From: Rouxiella aceris | Lineage (GTDB): Bacteria > Pseudomonadota > Gammaproteobacteria > Enterobacterales > Enterobacteriaceae | Assembly (NCBI RefSeq): GCF_012933545.1 | Contig: NZ_JAADJU010000003.1 | Coordinates: 1 to 64,000, forward strand | Direction: 5' to 3' | Length of the DNA stretch: 64,000 nucleotides | Shown here: positions 46,361-56,595 of the stretch, piece by piece | Position numbering within the stretch: the first letter of the stretch is position 1 | Layout of the letters: each line of letters begins with the position of its first letter | The notes under the pieces: model-generated | The model's input: the letters and a program-made list of their open reading frames with translations, nothing else | The model's database searches: none | Told to the model about the DNA's origin: nothing | Program-made: the position numbers and the translations under genes

Positions 46361-47851
46361 TCAGGGCTGCAACGAAGGCTCGGCCTTAATCAAAAATAGA
46401 CGGACTGTGCTGCGACTGTTTTTCTGCGTCGAGCGGAACAGCTTGCCGAGCACGGGTATATCGCCTAACAGCGGAATTTTGCGTTCGCCTTCGCTCTGTT
46501 CATCCTGCACAAAACCGCCCAGTAACAAGCTCTGTCCGGCACGTAATAAGGTTTGTGTTGCCACTTCCGAACTCAGTGTTTGCGGTAACGGCTCATGTTC
46601 ACTGTAGGCGCTGATTTGTCGGCCATCCTGGATCACCAGTTTCAACATCATCTCTTTATGCGTGCCTTCATCAATCAGCCTTGGCGTCACTCTCAGCATG
46701 GAGCCGGTGGTCAGCGATTCCAGTTTGGCGACTTCTCTCGACACCAGTTTGGTATGGAAAGTAATACTGCGATCCAGCACTGCCTCGGTATTATCCAGCG
46801 TCACTACCGATGGACGGGAGAGGATTTGCGCCTTGGCATTTTGCTGTAACGCATTCAGTCGTATCATAAAAGTGCCCGTGTTGGAGATAACCGAGGAGAA
46901 GCTATCGGAACTGGGTTTACCACTGCTGTTGAAACTGACGCTACCGCCGCCAATCTGCGTCGAGGCTGACCAGTCAATGCCCAGGGCACTGAGGTCTTCG
47001 GAATTCACGTCCATAATCATCACCGAGATTTCGATCAGCGTCGGTTTGCGGTCAAATTTTCTGATCAGCGAATCATAGAGTGGAATATTGATTTTTCTGT
47101 CACGGACAATCACCGCATTTTGCTGCACGTCCGCAGAGAACATCGGCAGCGATCGATCCGCTGCCTGTTGTTGCCCCTGATTTTCCTGCAGCGGCAGGGT
47201 ACGACCCTGCGCCATCTCTTTGAGCATGCTGACGATGCCGGGGATCACCACTTTTTGCCCGCGATAGCTATAGCTACTGTCGGCAGCACTGGCATACTTC
47301 AGCGGGAAAAGCTGGATGATCTCCTGATTTTGGTCATGATTGAGTTTTTGTTCATCAATACGTTTGGCCAGCATTTCCACGCGGCCAAGACAAATGGGCA
47401 CCCCTTCCACTTGCAGTGCATTAGAGGCGGGTAAGGTGCGTACGCGACAATGACGCTGATCGAGAATATTGCTGCCTTCCAACTGGTCAGTCAGGGTATC
47501 GACGGAGAGATAGGTCGGGGTAATCAACCGGCTGCTGACTTCCTGGGCTTTATAGACGTAGATCGCCTGGCCATCGTAGTACCAGGCTAATTTATGCAGA
47601 CGTGCCAGGTGATCAAGTGCCTGGGCCGGTGCCATATTTTTAATAACGCCGATAAAAGGTTCATCCACCTGACTGCTGACCACCACCGGCACGCCATAAT
47701 TGGCCCCGAGATCGTGCAACACATCGGTCAGTTTACTGCCGCGGCTGGAAAGAAAAAAAGGCTCATTATCTTTCCAGGGGATGGTCGCCATTGCCTGACT
47801 ATTGCTCAGTATTGTCAGCAGACATACTGCCAGAATAACCTTGATTCTCAT
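46361..47851 (-). CDS. ssaC: T3SS outer-membrane secretin SsaC/SpiA (SctC)
   Basis: Outer-membrane pore of the injectisome; 496 aa from ATG 47851, with SpiA at 497. A signal peptide precedes N0/N1 domains, and the C-terminal secretin core includes VTLDNTEAVLDRSITFHTKLVSREV near residue 375 and LLGGFVQDEQSEGERKIPLLGDIPVLGKLF, the secretin signature. GGAAG lies eight bases before this ATG; the open frame continues upstream but overlaps ssaB in full. Overlaps ssaB by four bases. Confidence 0.93.
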   Translation of the reverse strand: MRIKVILAVCLLTILSNSQAMATIPWKDNEPFFLSSRGSKLTDVLHDLGANYGVPVVVSSQVDEPFIGVIKNMAPAQALDHLARLHKLAWYYDGQAIYVYKAQEVSSRLITPTYLSVDTLTDQLEGSNILDQRHCRVRTLPASNALQVEGVPICLGRVEMLAKRIDEQKLNHDQNQEIIQLFPLKYASAADSSYSYRGQKVVIPGIVSMLKEMAQGRTLPLQENQGQQQAADRSLPMFSADVQQNAVIVRDRKINIPLYDSLIRKFDRKPTLIEISVMIMDVNSEDLSALGIDWSASTQIGGGSVSFNSSGKPSSDSFSSVISNTGTFMIRLNALQQNAKAQILSRPSVVTLDNTEAVLDRSITFHTKLVSREVAKLESLTTGSMLRVTPRLIDEGTHKEMMLKLVIQDGRQISAYSEHEPLPQTLSSEVATQTLLRAGQSLLLGGFVQDEQSEGERKIPLLGDIPVLGKLFRSTQKNSRSTVRLFLIKAEPSLQP

Positions 47852-48240
47852 CGCCAGCTTCCCATTTGATGAGGTGTCGATGTCATTGACATCGCACCAT
47901 TTTTTGTTAGCCAGTCGGTGACGGCCAATTGTTGATTCAGTGAGTTTTCCCACTCTGAGGTGCTTTGTGCTGCATGATGACTGCGCGCCAGAAACAGACG
48001 ATCAGACTCCAGCAGCAGACAGTCATTGACACAGGAACGCATCGAGGCGAACCACAGACAGACTCGCTGAAGCCAGTCGATATCGTCGATGATCAAACCG
48101 GTATCCATCGCGATACAGATCGCTTGCGGATAGCAGCCAAACCATGCCGGGGTATTGGCGATCTCAAGGATTAATCGGTCACTGCGAGATGCGCGCACCT
48201 GGATCCATTCCAATGATGAAAGGGTGTCTGGCAGTTTCAT
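47848..48240 (-). CDS. ssaB: SsaB/SpiC-position T3SS gatekeeper protein
   Basis: Occupies the position of ssaB (spiC), directly before the secretin gene and divergent from ssrB, and has the right length (130 aa against about 130). In Salmonella SsaB with SsaM and SsaL controls the switch from translocon to effector secretion, and ssaM and ssaL homologues are both in the window. Sequence similarity is weak by eye: a mixed helical protein with LFLARSHHA and several cysteines. The name rests mainly on context. Confidence 0.6.
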   Translation of the reverse strand: MKLPDTLSSLEWIQVRASRSDRLILEIANTPAWFGCYPQAICIAMDTGLIIDDIDWLQRVCLWFASMRSCVNDCLLLESDRLFLARSHHAAQSTSEWENSLNQQLAVTDWLTKNGAMSMTSTPHQMGSWR

Positions 48241-48299
48241 AAGGCCTCGATTGCGTGGGAAAGAGCGCGCTATTCTGGGGAAGTGTCTCGGTGGGCGGT

Positions 48300-48317
48300 A
48301 TCGGGTGATGACCTGAA
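48300..48317. promoter_or_regulatory. T3SS 7-4-7 inverted repeat, ssaB-ssrB intergenic
   Basis: ATCGGGT-GATG-ACCTGAA, one of three near-identical copies (others at 51921 and 62614). It lies 60 bases before ssaB and 91 before ssrB, between the divergent genes. The inverted heptamers spaced by four bases suit a dimer of a NarL/FixJ-type regulator such as the SsrB-like protein encoded beside it. Confidence 0.7.
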
Positions 48318-48407
48318 TTTAAGAAGTTTAATGAATTCACGAACTGGATTATTAGACGTCGTAAAATATAATTAATTTATAAAATAAGCGGCATAAAGTA
48401 GGTGATA

Positions 48408-49064
48408 ATGAATTTTCCGGCCAGGGCACCAGGTTCTGCAACACGAGTTCTGTTGATTGAAGACCACTCATTGTTGAGTGACGGTATAAAGCAATTGATT
48501 GCCTCACAACTGGATTATGAGGTGGTGGGGGTTGTTGACGATGGCCTCGAGGCTTACGCTTCCTGCCAGCGACTCTCTCCTGATCTGGTGATCCTCGATT
48601 TGGGATTGCCGGGCATGGATGGCAATGATGTGATTTACCAACTGAAACAGCGATGGCCTGAGCTGATTATTATCGTGTTGACGGCTGACAGTAACGAACA
48701 CCGGGCGCGCTCGGCGCTGGAGGCGGGGGCGCTGTCTTACGTGCTGAAAAAGAGTTCCCAGCAGACCTTGCTGGCGGCGCTGCAAATGGCCAAAGTGGGG
48801 CGTGCATTTATTGATCCTTTACTCGACCAGCAACAGATCACCGAAACCAAAACCCTGGAAGGGCAGGTGCGTCTGACCTTAAGAGAACGGCAAATCCTCA
48901 AATTGATTGCCGAAGGCAACCGTAACCGCGACATTGCGGAAAGCCTGAAAATCACCATCAAAACCGTCGAAACACATCGCCTGAATCTAATGCGTAAACT
49001 GGATGCCCACAGCGCGGTGGAACTGACCAACTGGGCGGTCAGACTGGGCATCCATCATTTCTGA
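48408..49064 (+). CDS. ssrB: SsrB-like T3SS response regulator
   Basis: Two-component regulator of the NarL/FixJ class, 218 aa (SsrB 212). Receiver domain with aspartate in LVILDLGLPGMDG and lysine in YVLKKSS; LuxR helix-turn-helix in LTLRERQILKLIAEGNRNRDIAES and IKTVETHRLNLMRKL. ATG 48408 has AGG upstream; GTG 48402 is the in-frame alternative. Divergent from ssaB and convergent with the kinase gene, with only eight bases between their stops, unlike the same-strand ssrAB of Salmonella. Probably activates the T3SS via the 7-4-7 sites. Confidence 0.88.
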   Translation: MNFPARAPGSATRVLLIEDHSLLSDGIKQLIASQLDYEVVGVVDDGLEAYASCQRLSPDLVILDLGLPGMDGNDVIYQLKQRWPELIIIVLTADSNEHRARSALEAGALSYVLKKSSQQTLLAALQMAKVGRAFIDPLLDQQQITETKTLEGQVRLTLRERQILKLIAEGNRNRDIAESLKITIKTVETHRLNLMRKLDAHSAVELTNWAVRLGIHHF

Positions 49065-49072
49065 GCCTGATT

Positions 49073-51841
49073 TTACAACACGGGGCGATTGATCAGTTGA
49101 TTCACCAGCGCCTGAATACGCGCCTGGCTGGGCCACTCCCCGTGCTTGATCTCCCCCTCAAGCTGTTCAGTATCCGCATAGATATCGTGATAATGGCATA
49201 GCCCGGCACAACCTTTGACCGCATGCAGCACCTCCAGCAAGGTTTCTCGTTGCCGGTCCTGCCAGGCATTGTCAATATTCTCGGCAAATCCATGAAAAGT
49301 GATGACTATTTTTTGCTGAAGCTCTTCGTCCAGTAAAGGTTCAAGTAATGATTTCTGCAACGAGGCATTGGGCGTTAATTCCACCCCACGGGTCAGTTGC
49401 TGCATAACAACCTGCTCAATCACCGCCATAAGCTTTTCCATGCGCAGCGGTTTGCTTAGATAGTCATTCATACCGCTTGCCTTGACGCGCTCACGTTCGG
49501 TGGAGAGGGCGTCCGCGGTCAGCGCGATGATCGGCGTCTCTTCATCCAGTATGCCCGAGTCGGCTTCGCGCCAGCGTTGCGCTGCGGTAAAACCATCCAT
49601 GCCCGGCATGCGCAGATCCATCAGAACCATGTCATAGACGCTTTGCCGGCCGAACTGCAAGGCTTCCTCCCCCGAAGAGGCCATATCAACCAGATGGCCA
49701 AGGTCTCGCAATATTTTACCGACAATATCGCGATTGGCAGCGACATCATCCACCACCAATATTTTCAACGACCAGGGGCTGACCGCCAGCGCGGTGGTCG
49801 CTTCCTCTTCATACTCTTTGCCATACAATATATTGGTCAACGCGCGCCACAACCGACCCGGCAGGTAAAGCAGCGACGGTGATGACAGCGCGGGGTTTTC
49901 ACCCACTACCGGTGTCAGGCCCCATCGCTGCAGTTGTGGATGCAGCGCTGCCGGAGCAGCAAGCGTACCGGCAAAACATTCAAAATCACCGGTAGATTGT
50001 TCGATCGGCAGTAACAGGGTGAAACAGGAACCTTTACCCGGCTGACTGGTGAGTTGGATCTCGCCGCCCATCGATTGGGCCAGCATGGACGAGATAGTCA
50101 GTCCCAGACCATTACCCCCGGTATGCTCACTGATCTGAATAAAGGGGCGGAAGATATTTTGCTGTTGTTCGAGAGGAATACCCGGACCGCTGTCGCTAAC
50201 AGCAATGGCCAATCTATCGCCTCGCCGTTCTGCCTGCAGGCTGACATACCCTTTCTCTGTAAATTTAATGGCGTTGCCCAACAGATTAATGATGATCTGC
50301 TTGACTCTGATACGACTCATTTTCATTCCCAGCGGGATATTGGCAGCCACCTGCGTCGAGAATACCAGCCCTTTCTCCTCGGCGCGTAAATGAACGGTGG
50401 TCACCACTTTATCCAGCAGCGGCAGTAGCTCGACGGATTCATAAGGCAGCTCCGTTTGCCCCGTTTCGATCTGATTGTAATCCAGCAGATTATTAATAAT
50501 GGACAGTAGATAATCCGAGGAGGTATTGGCTGTTTCGATTAACTCCCGTTGTTCCGCAGTCAACCGCGAGCGCAGCAGCAGACTGAGGGCACCGACGATG
50601 CTGTTCATCGGCGTGCGGATTTCATGGCTGATGCTGGCAATATGCTCGCTCTTTAGCTTGCTTGACTGTTCGGCCAGATGTTTGGCCTCGTTAAGTGCCC
50701 GCGTGCGCTCCTTTACCCGTCTGTCCAGCATCTGATAATTTTCTCGGATTACCGCCAGCAACTGATTATAGGATTTGGCGATTCTGCCCAGCTCATCGCT
50801 ACGGTTTTCGGGCAGGGGTTGTGACCAGTCGAGATGACGATAGTGATCAATGGCATTGACCAGATTCTGTAAAGGATTGCCAATCTGCGTACGCAACACC
50901 CAGTAGATCATCGCCAGTAATAACAGCAAAATGGCCAGCAGTGGCGGCAGGGTCCACAATTGCCTTTCCACCGCCTTGAGGGTCACACTCTTTTCGGGAT
51001 AGCGGGCGAGGACGTGCCACGACGGGCCTTGAAAATAACGACAGACGAAGTAAAAGCCGTCGATCTCAATGGGGTTTTCAGCATGACACTGCGCCAGGGC
51101 GGTGGCGGGCACTTCACCGGCCGGGATGGCTTTTTCAATGGTGGCCACCGGCAGGAAATGGTCATTTTGATCCAGCACGGCAAAGGAGATTGCGTCTCGT
51201 AACTCGTGGTTGAGCAGCGGCATGCGCCACACTTCGACGTTCATGCCAATAATCACCCCGGTCTCGCCGGTATTCACCGATAACGGCACATATAACTTGT
51301 GATTCACATTCCAGAACGCTGGTCCCCAATGAAATTGTCGGTTGGCAGCAAACTCGCCTTTGCTCAGCATGATCTTCAGGCGTTGTCCCAGACCATCAAA
51401 CGTCGACTGTGCCGTTTTATACAGGACCATCCCCTGGTTGGGCAGGATGATATAGGCAGCTTCGTTCTCTGTTTCACTGTTATTGCCAAACAGCTCCACC
51501 GCTCGCATGGCTTTTTGCCGTTGCTGCTCATCAATAATGGCGTTGGCAAAAGGAATAAACAGCGCATGGGGGGTATCGAGTTGCAACTGGGTACCCGTCG
51601 GCATGGATTGCCAGAGATCGGCGAGAGTTTTAAGGCGACGCTCTGCCTGCAGGTAATGATTGCTTTCAACATTGACCGCCGCCTGGAGTTCCACCGTCAG
51701 CTCGTTGTTAAGCGTATTTTTCGCCGTGGTATAGCGGGAGTACAGCAACACCGATTCCGACATTAACCAGAAGAGGCTAATTGCGCAGCCCAGCGCAATA
51801 ATAAGACGCCACAGCAAGGCGTTTTGCCACAGTTTTTTCAT
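49073..51841 (-). CDS. ssrA: SsrA-like hybrid sensor kinase
   Basis: Membrane sensor for the T3SS regulator; 922 aa (SsrA 920) with the same tripartite layout. Two membrane spans (near 12-32 and 295-317) enclose a periplasmic sensor; HAMP follows; the HisKA helix has SISHEIRTPMNSIVG; ATPase motifs NLLGNAIKFT, DSGPGIP and GGNGLGL; receiver with LVDMASSGEEA and VLMDLRMPGMDG; C-terminal HPt with HAVKGCAG. ATG 51841 is preferred; GTG 51853 is in frame. Divergent from ssaM, with a 7-4-7 site between. Confidence 0.9.
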   Translation of the reverse strand: MKKLWQNALLWRLIIALGCAISLFWLMSESVLLYSRYTTAKNTLNNELTVELQAAVNVESNHYLQAERRLKTLADLWQSMPTGTQLQLDTPHALFIPFANAIIDEQQRQKAMRAVELFGNNSETENEAAYIILPNQGMVLYKTAQSTFDGLGQRLKIMLSKGEFAANRQFHWGPAFWNVNHKLYVPLSVNTGETGVIIGMNVEVWRMPLLNHELRDAISFAVLDQNDHFLPVATIEKAIPAGEVPATALAQCHAENPIEIDGFYFVCRYFQGPSWHVLARYPEKSVTLKAVERQLWTLPPLLAILLLLLAMIYWVLRTQIGNPLQNLVNAIDHYRHLDWSQPLPENRSDELGRIAKSYNQLLAVIRENYQMLDRRVKERTRALNEAKHLAEQSSKLKSEHIASISHEIRTPMNSIVGALSLLLRSRLTAEQRELIETANTSSDYLLSIINNLLDYNQIETGQTELPYESVELLPLLDKVVTTVHLRAEEKGLVFSTQVAANIPLGMKMSRIRVKQIIINLLGNAIKFTEKGYVSLQAERRGDRLAIAVSDSGPGIPLEQQQNIFRPFIQISEHTGGNGLGLTISSMLAQSMGGEIQLTSQPGKGSCFTLLLPIEQSTGDFECFAGTLAAPAALHPQLQRWGLTPVVGENPALSSPSLLYLPGRLWRALTNILYGKEYEEEATTALAVSPWSLKILVVDDVAANRDIVGKILRDLGHLVDMASSGEEALQFGRQSVYDMVLMDLRMPGMDGFTAAQRWREADSGILDEETPIIALTADALSTERERVKASGMNDYLSKPLRMEKLMAVIEQVVMQQLTRGVELTPNASLQKSLLEPLLDEELQQKIVITFHGFAENIDNAWQDRQRETLLEVLHAVKGCAGLCHYHDIYADTEQLEGEIKHGEWPSQARIQALVNQLINRPVL

Positions 51842-51920
51842 AATACTCGCCACCTTTCACGAGAAAATCTTAACAAGTTTTCATTCGGCCAAGCCAGCAA
51901 TCGCGTGCCTCCAGGCGTGA

Positions 51921-51938
51921 TTCAGGTGTTTACCCGAT
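51921..51938. promoter_or_regulatory. T3SS 7-4-7 inverted repeat, ssrA-ssaM intergenic
   Basis: TTCAGGT-GTTT-ACCCGAT; on the minus strand it reads ATCGGGT-AAAC-ACCTGAA, so the arms equal those at 48300 exactly while the four spacer bases differ. It is 80 bases from the ssrA start and 88 from ssaM. Conserved arms with a varied spacer are what a protein-binding site should show. Confidence 0.7.
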
Positions 51939-52025
51939 AGTTCCGGTCGCCCCCTTTGACGATGATAGCCAGGCCTGGAAAATTTTCTAAAGGCCTCACT
52001 CTTCATTAACCATCAGAGAAAACGG

Positions 52026-52394
52026 ATGGAATTACAAACCGAACGGCGACTGGAGCAGTTTCTGCAATTGGCTGACTTGCCCGCATCGCAGATTGCCTCG
52101 CGGATGGAGTTTTCCATGCCGCCGTTTCGACTTTATGTCGAATGCCTTGATGATCATATTTTGTTCACGCTCGGTCGGGAAGTTGAACCTTCTTATCAGA
52201 GCAGGGCATTAAGGAGATTACTGAGTGCCTGTCACCCGGCGAGAACGCAAGGCACCCCCATTCGTGTCTGGCAATTGCGCGGACAACAGATGCTGAGTTG
52301 CTCGCCTTCTAAAGAAAGCGACGTCAACCATTGGCTGTCATGTCTGCAAACCCTGCGTCGCTTACTGGACATCATCACGGGAGGTAACCGGTGA
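52026..52394 (+). CDS. ssaM: T3SS secretion-switch protein SsaM
   Basis: Soluble gatekeeper partner of SsaB and SsaL; prevents early effector release in Salmonella. The 122 aa equal SsaM in length, and the chain shares a helical start (ERRLEQFLQLADL) and the LSCSP segment near residue 97 (MSCSP in SsaM). First gene of the ssaM-V-N-O-P-Q run; its stop overlaps the GTG of ssaV. Confidence 0.78.
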   Translation: MELQTERRLEQFLQLADLPASQIASRMEFSMPPFRLYVECLDDHILFTLGREVEPSYQSRALRRLLSACHPARTQGTPIRVWQLRGQQMLSCSPSKESDVNHWLSCLQTLRRLLDIITGGNR

Positions 52395-54442
52395 ATAAAG
52401 TAAAAGAATGGCTAGTGATTATAGCAGGCCGCCAGGACATCATGCTGGCCGCCATGCTATTGCTCGCCGTATTTATGATGATCATTCCACTGCCTACCGG
52501 GCTGGTGGATTTTATGATTGCGGTGAACCTCACCATCTCCGTCATTCTGATGATGATGGCGCTATATATAAAAAATCCGATGGAGTTTGCCACCTTTCCC
52601 TCGGTTTTGCTGATCACCACGCTCTATCGTCTGGCACTGACCATCAGTACCACTCGTCTGATATTGCTACAGGCGGATGCCGGCCAGATTGTTTACACCT
52701 TTGGTCAGTTTGCCGTCGGCGGTAATCTCGGCGTAGGGATGATTGTGTTTTTAATCATTACCATTGTGCAGTTTATCGTTATCACCAAAGGTTCGGAACG
52801 TGTGGCCGAAGTGGGCGCCCGTTTCTCCCTCGATGCGATGCCCGGTAAACAGATGAGTATTGATGGCGATATGCGCGCCGGATCCATTGATGCCGCCGAA
52901 GCCAGCCGTCTGCGTGGTCTGGTACAAAAAGAGAGCCAATTGTACGGGGCGATGGATGGGGCGATGAAGTTCGTTAAAGGGGATGCCATCGCCGGTATTA
53001 TCATTATTTTGGTCAATATCTTCGGCGGTACCGCCATCGGGGTGATGTCCCATGGCATGAGTGCCAGTGAGGCTATTTCGACTTACGCGATCCTCTCTAT
53101 CGGTGACGGTCTGGTAAGCCAGATCCCGGCACTGCTGATCTCCATCACCGCCGGGATTATCGTTACCCGCGTGTCCGGTGAGGAAAAACTGAACCTGGCC
53201 GGAGACCTGGCCAAACAGCTGGGCAAGCAGTCGCAGGCACTGATGCTGTCCTGCGCCGTGGTGCTGGTTTTCGCCATGCTGCCGGGGTTTCCGGCCATCT
53301 ACTTTATTCTGCTGGCGGCGGGCCTGTTTGCCATCACCTGGTGGGCGAAAAAGCGCCGTAACGCCGGGGGCACTGACGCAACGGGTTCTTCCCTGTCTGG
53401 CGGTGATGACGAGGGGGGCGCTGGTGCTGCCCAGATGACGCCGGGTGCTACGCCATTAATGGTGCGCTTGTCTGCCGATCTGGCGCGTTCTACCAAGCTG
53501 GCCGGCAAGCTGGACAGTTTCCGCCACCAAAAATTCGAGCAATTGGGGATCCCGCTACCGGATATTCAGTTGCACAAAGATGCTTCGCTGCCAGCGGGAA
53601 CCCTGCAAATCATGCTCTACCAGGAACCGGTGCTGGTGGTTTCGGTTCCCGAAGGGCTGTTGTTGGCCGATATTACTGCCCCAGCCTTGTCGCAGGCGGA
53701 ACAAAGTGTACGTCTGCCGTTTGGCTCACTGAGCCTGCAATGGTTGGCCCCCAGCCATCAGGAAGCGCTGTCGGCAATGGGTATCAGGCTTTACCAGGAT
53801 GAAGAGCGGCTGATCCACTGTCTATCGGTGCTTATCGACCGTTATGCCGGCGAGTTTGTCGGTGTGCAGGAGACGCGTTTCCTGATGGATGCGATGGAAG
53901 GCAAGTACGCCGACCTGATAAAAGAAGTGCAGCGTCAGTTGCCGATTGGGCGTATTGCCGATGTCTTGCAGCGACTGGTGTCCGAAGGGGTATCAATCCG
54001 CGATCTGCGCAGCATATTTGAGGCCCTGATCGAATGGGCCCCGCGCGAGAAAGATCCAGTGATGCTGGTGGAGTATGTCCGTATTGGTCTTCGTCGTCAC
54101 CTGGTCACTCGTTTCCGCGCCGGTCAGCCCTGGATTAGCGGCTGGATGATTGGTGATGTTATCGAAAGCATGATCCGCGAAGCGATACGTCAGACCTCGG
54201 CCGGGTCATATTCCGCTCTCGATCCCGAACTCAACCAGGCAATTATCGCCCGCATTCGCCAGGAGGTGGGCGAAGGCGACAAACCTCACCACGTGTTGTT
54301 AACCGCCATCGACGTTCGCCGTTTCCTGCGCAAAGTGATTGAACGTGAATTTTATAATCTCCAGGTTTTGTCCTTTCAGGAAATTGGTGAGGAAACCGAA
54401 TTACGCGTGGTCGGCAATATTGACCTGATAGGGGAGGAATAA
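52391..54442 (+). CDS. ssaV: T3SS export gate protein SsaV (SctV)
   Basis: Inner-membrane export gate of the FHIPEP family; forms a nonameric ring that receives substrates from the ATPase. The 683 aa (SsaV 681) have an N-terminal membrane half with [44 protein letters not shown] as the family signature near 140, and a large cytoplasmic domain from about 330. It starts with GTG behind a strong GGGAGG site and overlaps ssaM by four bases. Confidence 0.95.
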   Translation: MNKVKEWLVIIAGRQDIMLAAMLLLAVFMMIIPLPTGLVDFMIAVNLTISVILMMMALYIKNPMEFATFPSVLLITTLYRLALTISTTRLILLQADAGQIVYTFGQFAVGGNLGVGMIVFLIITIVQFIVITKGSERVAEVGARFSLDAMPGKQMSIDGDMRAGSIDAAEASRLRGLVQKESQLYGAMDGAMKFVKGDAIAGIIIILVNIFGGTAIGVMSHGMSASEAISTYAILSIGDGLVSQIPALLISITAGIIVTRVSGEEKLNLAGDLAKQLGKQSQALMLSCAVVLVFAMLPGFPAIYFILLAAGLFAITWWAKKRRNAGGTDATGSSLSGGDDEGGAGAAQMTPGATPLMVRLSADLARSTKLAGKLDSFRHQKFEQLGIPLPDIQLHKDASLPAGTLQIMLYQEPVLVVSVPEGLLLADITAPALSQAEQSVRLPFGSLSLQWLAPSHQEALSAMGIRLYQDEERLIHCLSVLIDRYAGEFVGVQETRFLMDAMEGKYADLIKEVQRQLPIGRIADVLQRLVSEGVSIRDLRSIFEALIEWAPREKDPVMLVEYVRIGLRRHLVTRFRAGQPWISGWMIGDVIESMIREAIRQTSAGSYSALDPELNQAIIARIRQEVGEGDKPHHVLLTAIDVRRFLRKVIEREFYNLQVLSFQEIGEETELRVVGNIDLIGEE

Positions 54443-54443
54443 T

Positions 54444-55772
54444 ATGCGTCAGCCTGATCAACACCAGGTGCTAGAGCAACTATTGGCAAAATTGACGCTG
54501 GCCCCGGCGGTGTCCGCAGTCGGCATTGAGCTGGCCGGGAAAGTGGTCGAAATCGGCCCGACGCTGCTTAAAGCCTCGCTACCCAATGTTTGTCTGGCAG
54601 AGCTGTGTCGTCTGGAGCCTTCCGGTATTGAGGCGGAAGTGGTGGCGATAGAGGGCAATTACGCCATGTTGTCCCCCTTTTCCGAGCCGCTGGGCGTGAC
54701 CACCGGCAGTAAAGTGGTGCCGACGGGCAGTATGCACCAACTGCAACTGGGGGACTTTCTGTTAGGTCGTATCCTCGATGGCATGGGGCGTCCGCTTGAC
54801 AATATGCCGTTACCGGCAAACAGCGAAAGGCGTCCTTTGGATGGCCCGGCACCGAATCCGTTAACCCGCCAACTGATTGATACGCCATTGCCGCTCGGCG
54901 TTCGTGCCATTGACGGCATCCTTACCTGTGGTATGGGGCAGCGTATTGGTATTTTCGCCGCCGCAGGCGGCGGCAAAAGTACCCTGCTGGGTATGATCTG
55001 TGATGGCACCCTTGCCGATGTGATTGTCCTGGCGCTGATTGGCGAAAGGGGCCGCGAGGTGCGCGAATTTTTAGAACATACCCTAAGCGAAGAGGCGCGG
55101 TCACGCTGCGTGGTGGTGATCTCCACCTCCGATCGCCCGGCACTTGAGCGATTGAAAGCCGCTTATACCGCCACGGCCATCGCCGAGTATTTTCGCGATC
55201 AGGGCAAAAATGTGCTGCTGATGATGGATTCTCTTACCCGCTTTGCCCGTGCTTCGCGAGAAATTGGTCTTGCCGCCGGTGAACCGGCGGCAGCGGGAGG
55301 CTACCCACCCAGTTTCTTCGCCCGTTTACCGCGATTGCTGGAACGAGCCGGTCCCGCTGAGCGGGGAAGTATTACCGGTATTTATACCGTACTGGTGGAG
55401 GGGGATAACCTTAATGAACCTGTCTCCGATGAGGTGCGCTCAATTTTGGATGGACATATCGTTCTGTCGCGCAAACTGGCTCAGGCCAACCACTATCCGG
55501 CGATCGATATTGCCGCCAGTGTCAGCCGTATTATGGGACAGGTTACCGAAGAGGCGCATCGTCAGCATGCCGGCAAACTGCGGCGGTTGATGGCCGCCTG
55601 GCAGGAGATTGAGTTGTTGGTGCGGGTAGGAGAATACCAGCCAGGACAAGATGAACAAGCCGATGAAGCCATGGCGCGTAAAGACGCGATCCGCGATTTT
55701 CTGTGCCAGTCGGTGAACGAAAAAAATGACTTTGCTGAAACGCTGGAGTGGCTATGTCAGACCACCAATTAA
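54444..55772 (+). CDS. ssaN: T3SS ATPase SsaN (SctN)
   Basis: Cytoplasmic ATPase that detaches chaperones and unfolds substrates; relative of F1 beta and FliI. 442 aa (SsaN 433). Walker [12 protein letters not shown] near 175, Walker [15 protein letters not shown] near 255, and the catalytic-glutamate stretch [10 protein letters not shown] follow the family. GGGGAGGAATA lies before the ATG, one base after the ssaV stop. Confidence 0.96.
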   Translation: MRQPDQHQVLEQLLAKLTLAPAVSAVGIELAGKVVEIGPTLLKASLPNVCLAELCRLEPSGIEAEVVAIEGNYAMLSPFSEPLGVTTGSKVVPTGSMHQLQLGDFLLGRILDGMGRPLDNMPLPANSERRPLDGPAPNPLTRQLIDTPLPLGVRAIDGILTCGMGQRIGIFAAAGGGKSTLLGMICDGTLADVIVLALIGERGREVREFLEHTLSEEARSRCVVVISTSDRPALERLKAAYTATAIAEYFRDQGKNVLLMMDSLTRFARASREIGLAAGEPAAAGGYPPSFFARLPRLLERAGPAERGSITGIYTVLVEGDNLNEPVSDEVRSILDGHIVLSRKLAQANHYPAIDIAASVSRIMGQVTEEAHRQHAGKLRRLMAAWQEIELLVRVGEYQPGQDEQADEAMARKDAIRDFLCQSVNEKNDFAETLEWLCQTTN

Positions 55773-56134
55773 CCCTGGCGACGCTGTTATCGATCAAAAC
55801 CCGGCGCGAACGTGGGGTGCGCAGTGCCATGGCTCGTCTCGAACAACAACGGGTGCGACTGGAGCAGCATAAAGCGGCGCTGTTGCAAGCACGGCGGCAA
55901 CTCTGGCACCAATGGCGACAGTGTGGCAGCAACGAACAGGTACTCGGCCCGGTTGAGTGGCGTTCTTACCGATTGCAACTGGCCAATTACTACCAACAGG
56001 ATCATGACCTGTTGGCGCAGGTCGAGGCAACGGGGGACGAGTTTATGCGCCTGCAGGTGGCGATTGAGGAACAACAAGACCTGCTGCGACAAATTTTGTT
56101 GGAACAGGAAAAACTGAAAATTCTTTTGGAGTAA
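55754..56134 (+). CDS. ssaO: T3SS stalk protein SsaO (SctO/YscO-like)
   Basis: Coiled-coil stalk of the ATPase, equivalent to FliJ. 126 aa (SsaO 125), almost wholly helical and rich in Gln, Arg and Leu ([24 protein letters not shown]). ATG 55754 has GGAG at ideal spacing; GTG 55748 is less good. Overlaps the end of ssaN by 19 bases. Confidence 0.85.
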   Translation: MSDHQLTLATLLSIKTRRERGVRSAMARLEQQRVRLEQHKAALLQARRQLWHQWRQCGSNEQVLGPVEWRSYRLQLANYYQQDHDLLAQVEATGDEFMRLQVAIEEQQDLLRQILLEQEKLKILLE

Positions 56135-56136
56135 AG

Positions 56137-56595
56137 ATGTATATACCCACAACTTATCAGCGTCGACAAGCTTTTGACTCTGGCAGGGAGAGTGAACATC
56201 AGGCATCTGATGAGCAAGATAAACGCCGCTTTGCCGCACTGCTGGCGATACCCGCCGCGGTAGAAAACCGCGGTTACTCACTGAGCGATGAGCGGGCAGG
56301 TCAGCGTGCGCAGTGTGAAGAAGGATCGGATACCCGCTTGCTGCAACAGCTTTTCCGCCAGCCATCTGCGGCCACTGCCTGGTTGCAATGGCGTCTGACC
56401 AATGGCCCGTTGGCCGGGTTGGAGATAGCAGCCTGTTGCATCGGTGATGAACTTCATCTGCGTCTGAAATCGCAAGATTTGCAGAAACTGCACCAGGCAT
56501 TGGGCAGCGCGCGGCAATTGCAGCAGCAACTGAGTCAACAATTTTCCCGTCAGGTTATGGTAGAGGTAAGCGATGTACATCCCGCAGTTGAGTAA
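56137..56595 (+). CDS. ssaP: T3SS needle-length regulator SsaP-like (SctP)
   Basis: Position and size (152 aa; SsaP 124) match the SctP molecular ruler, a secreted protein that sets needle length and substrate switching. The N-terminal third is polar and variable. The C-terminal part (LEIAACCIGDELHLRLKS..., LSQQFSRQVMVEV) resembles the globular end of SctP/FliK proteins. GGAGTAAAG precedes the ATG. Poorly conserved family; named largely by location between ssaO and ssaQ. Confidence 0.72.
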   Translation: MYIPTTYQRRQAFDSGRESEHQASDEQDKRRFAALLAIPAAVENRGYSLSDERAGQRAQCEEGSDTRLLQQLFRQPSAATAWLQWRLTNGPLAGLEIAACCIGDELHLRLKSQDLQKLHQALGSARQLQQQLSQQFSRQVMVEVSDVHPAVE

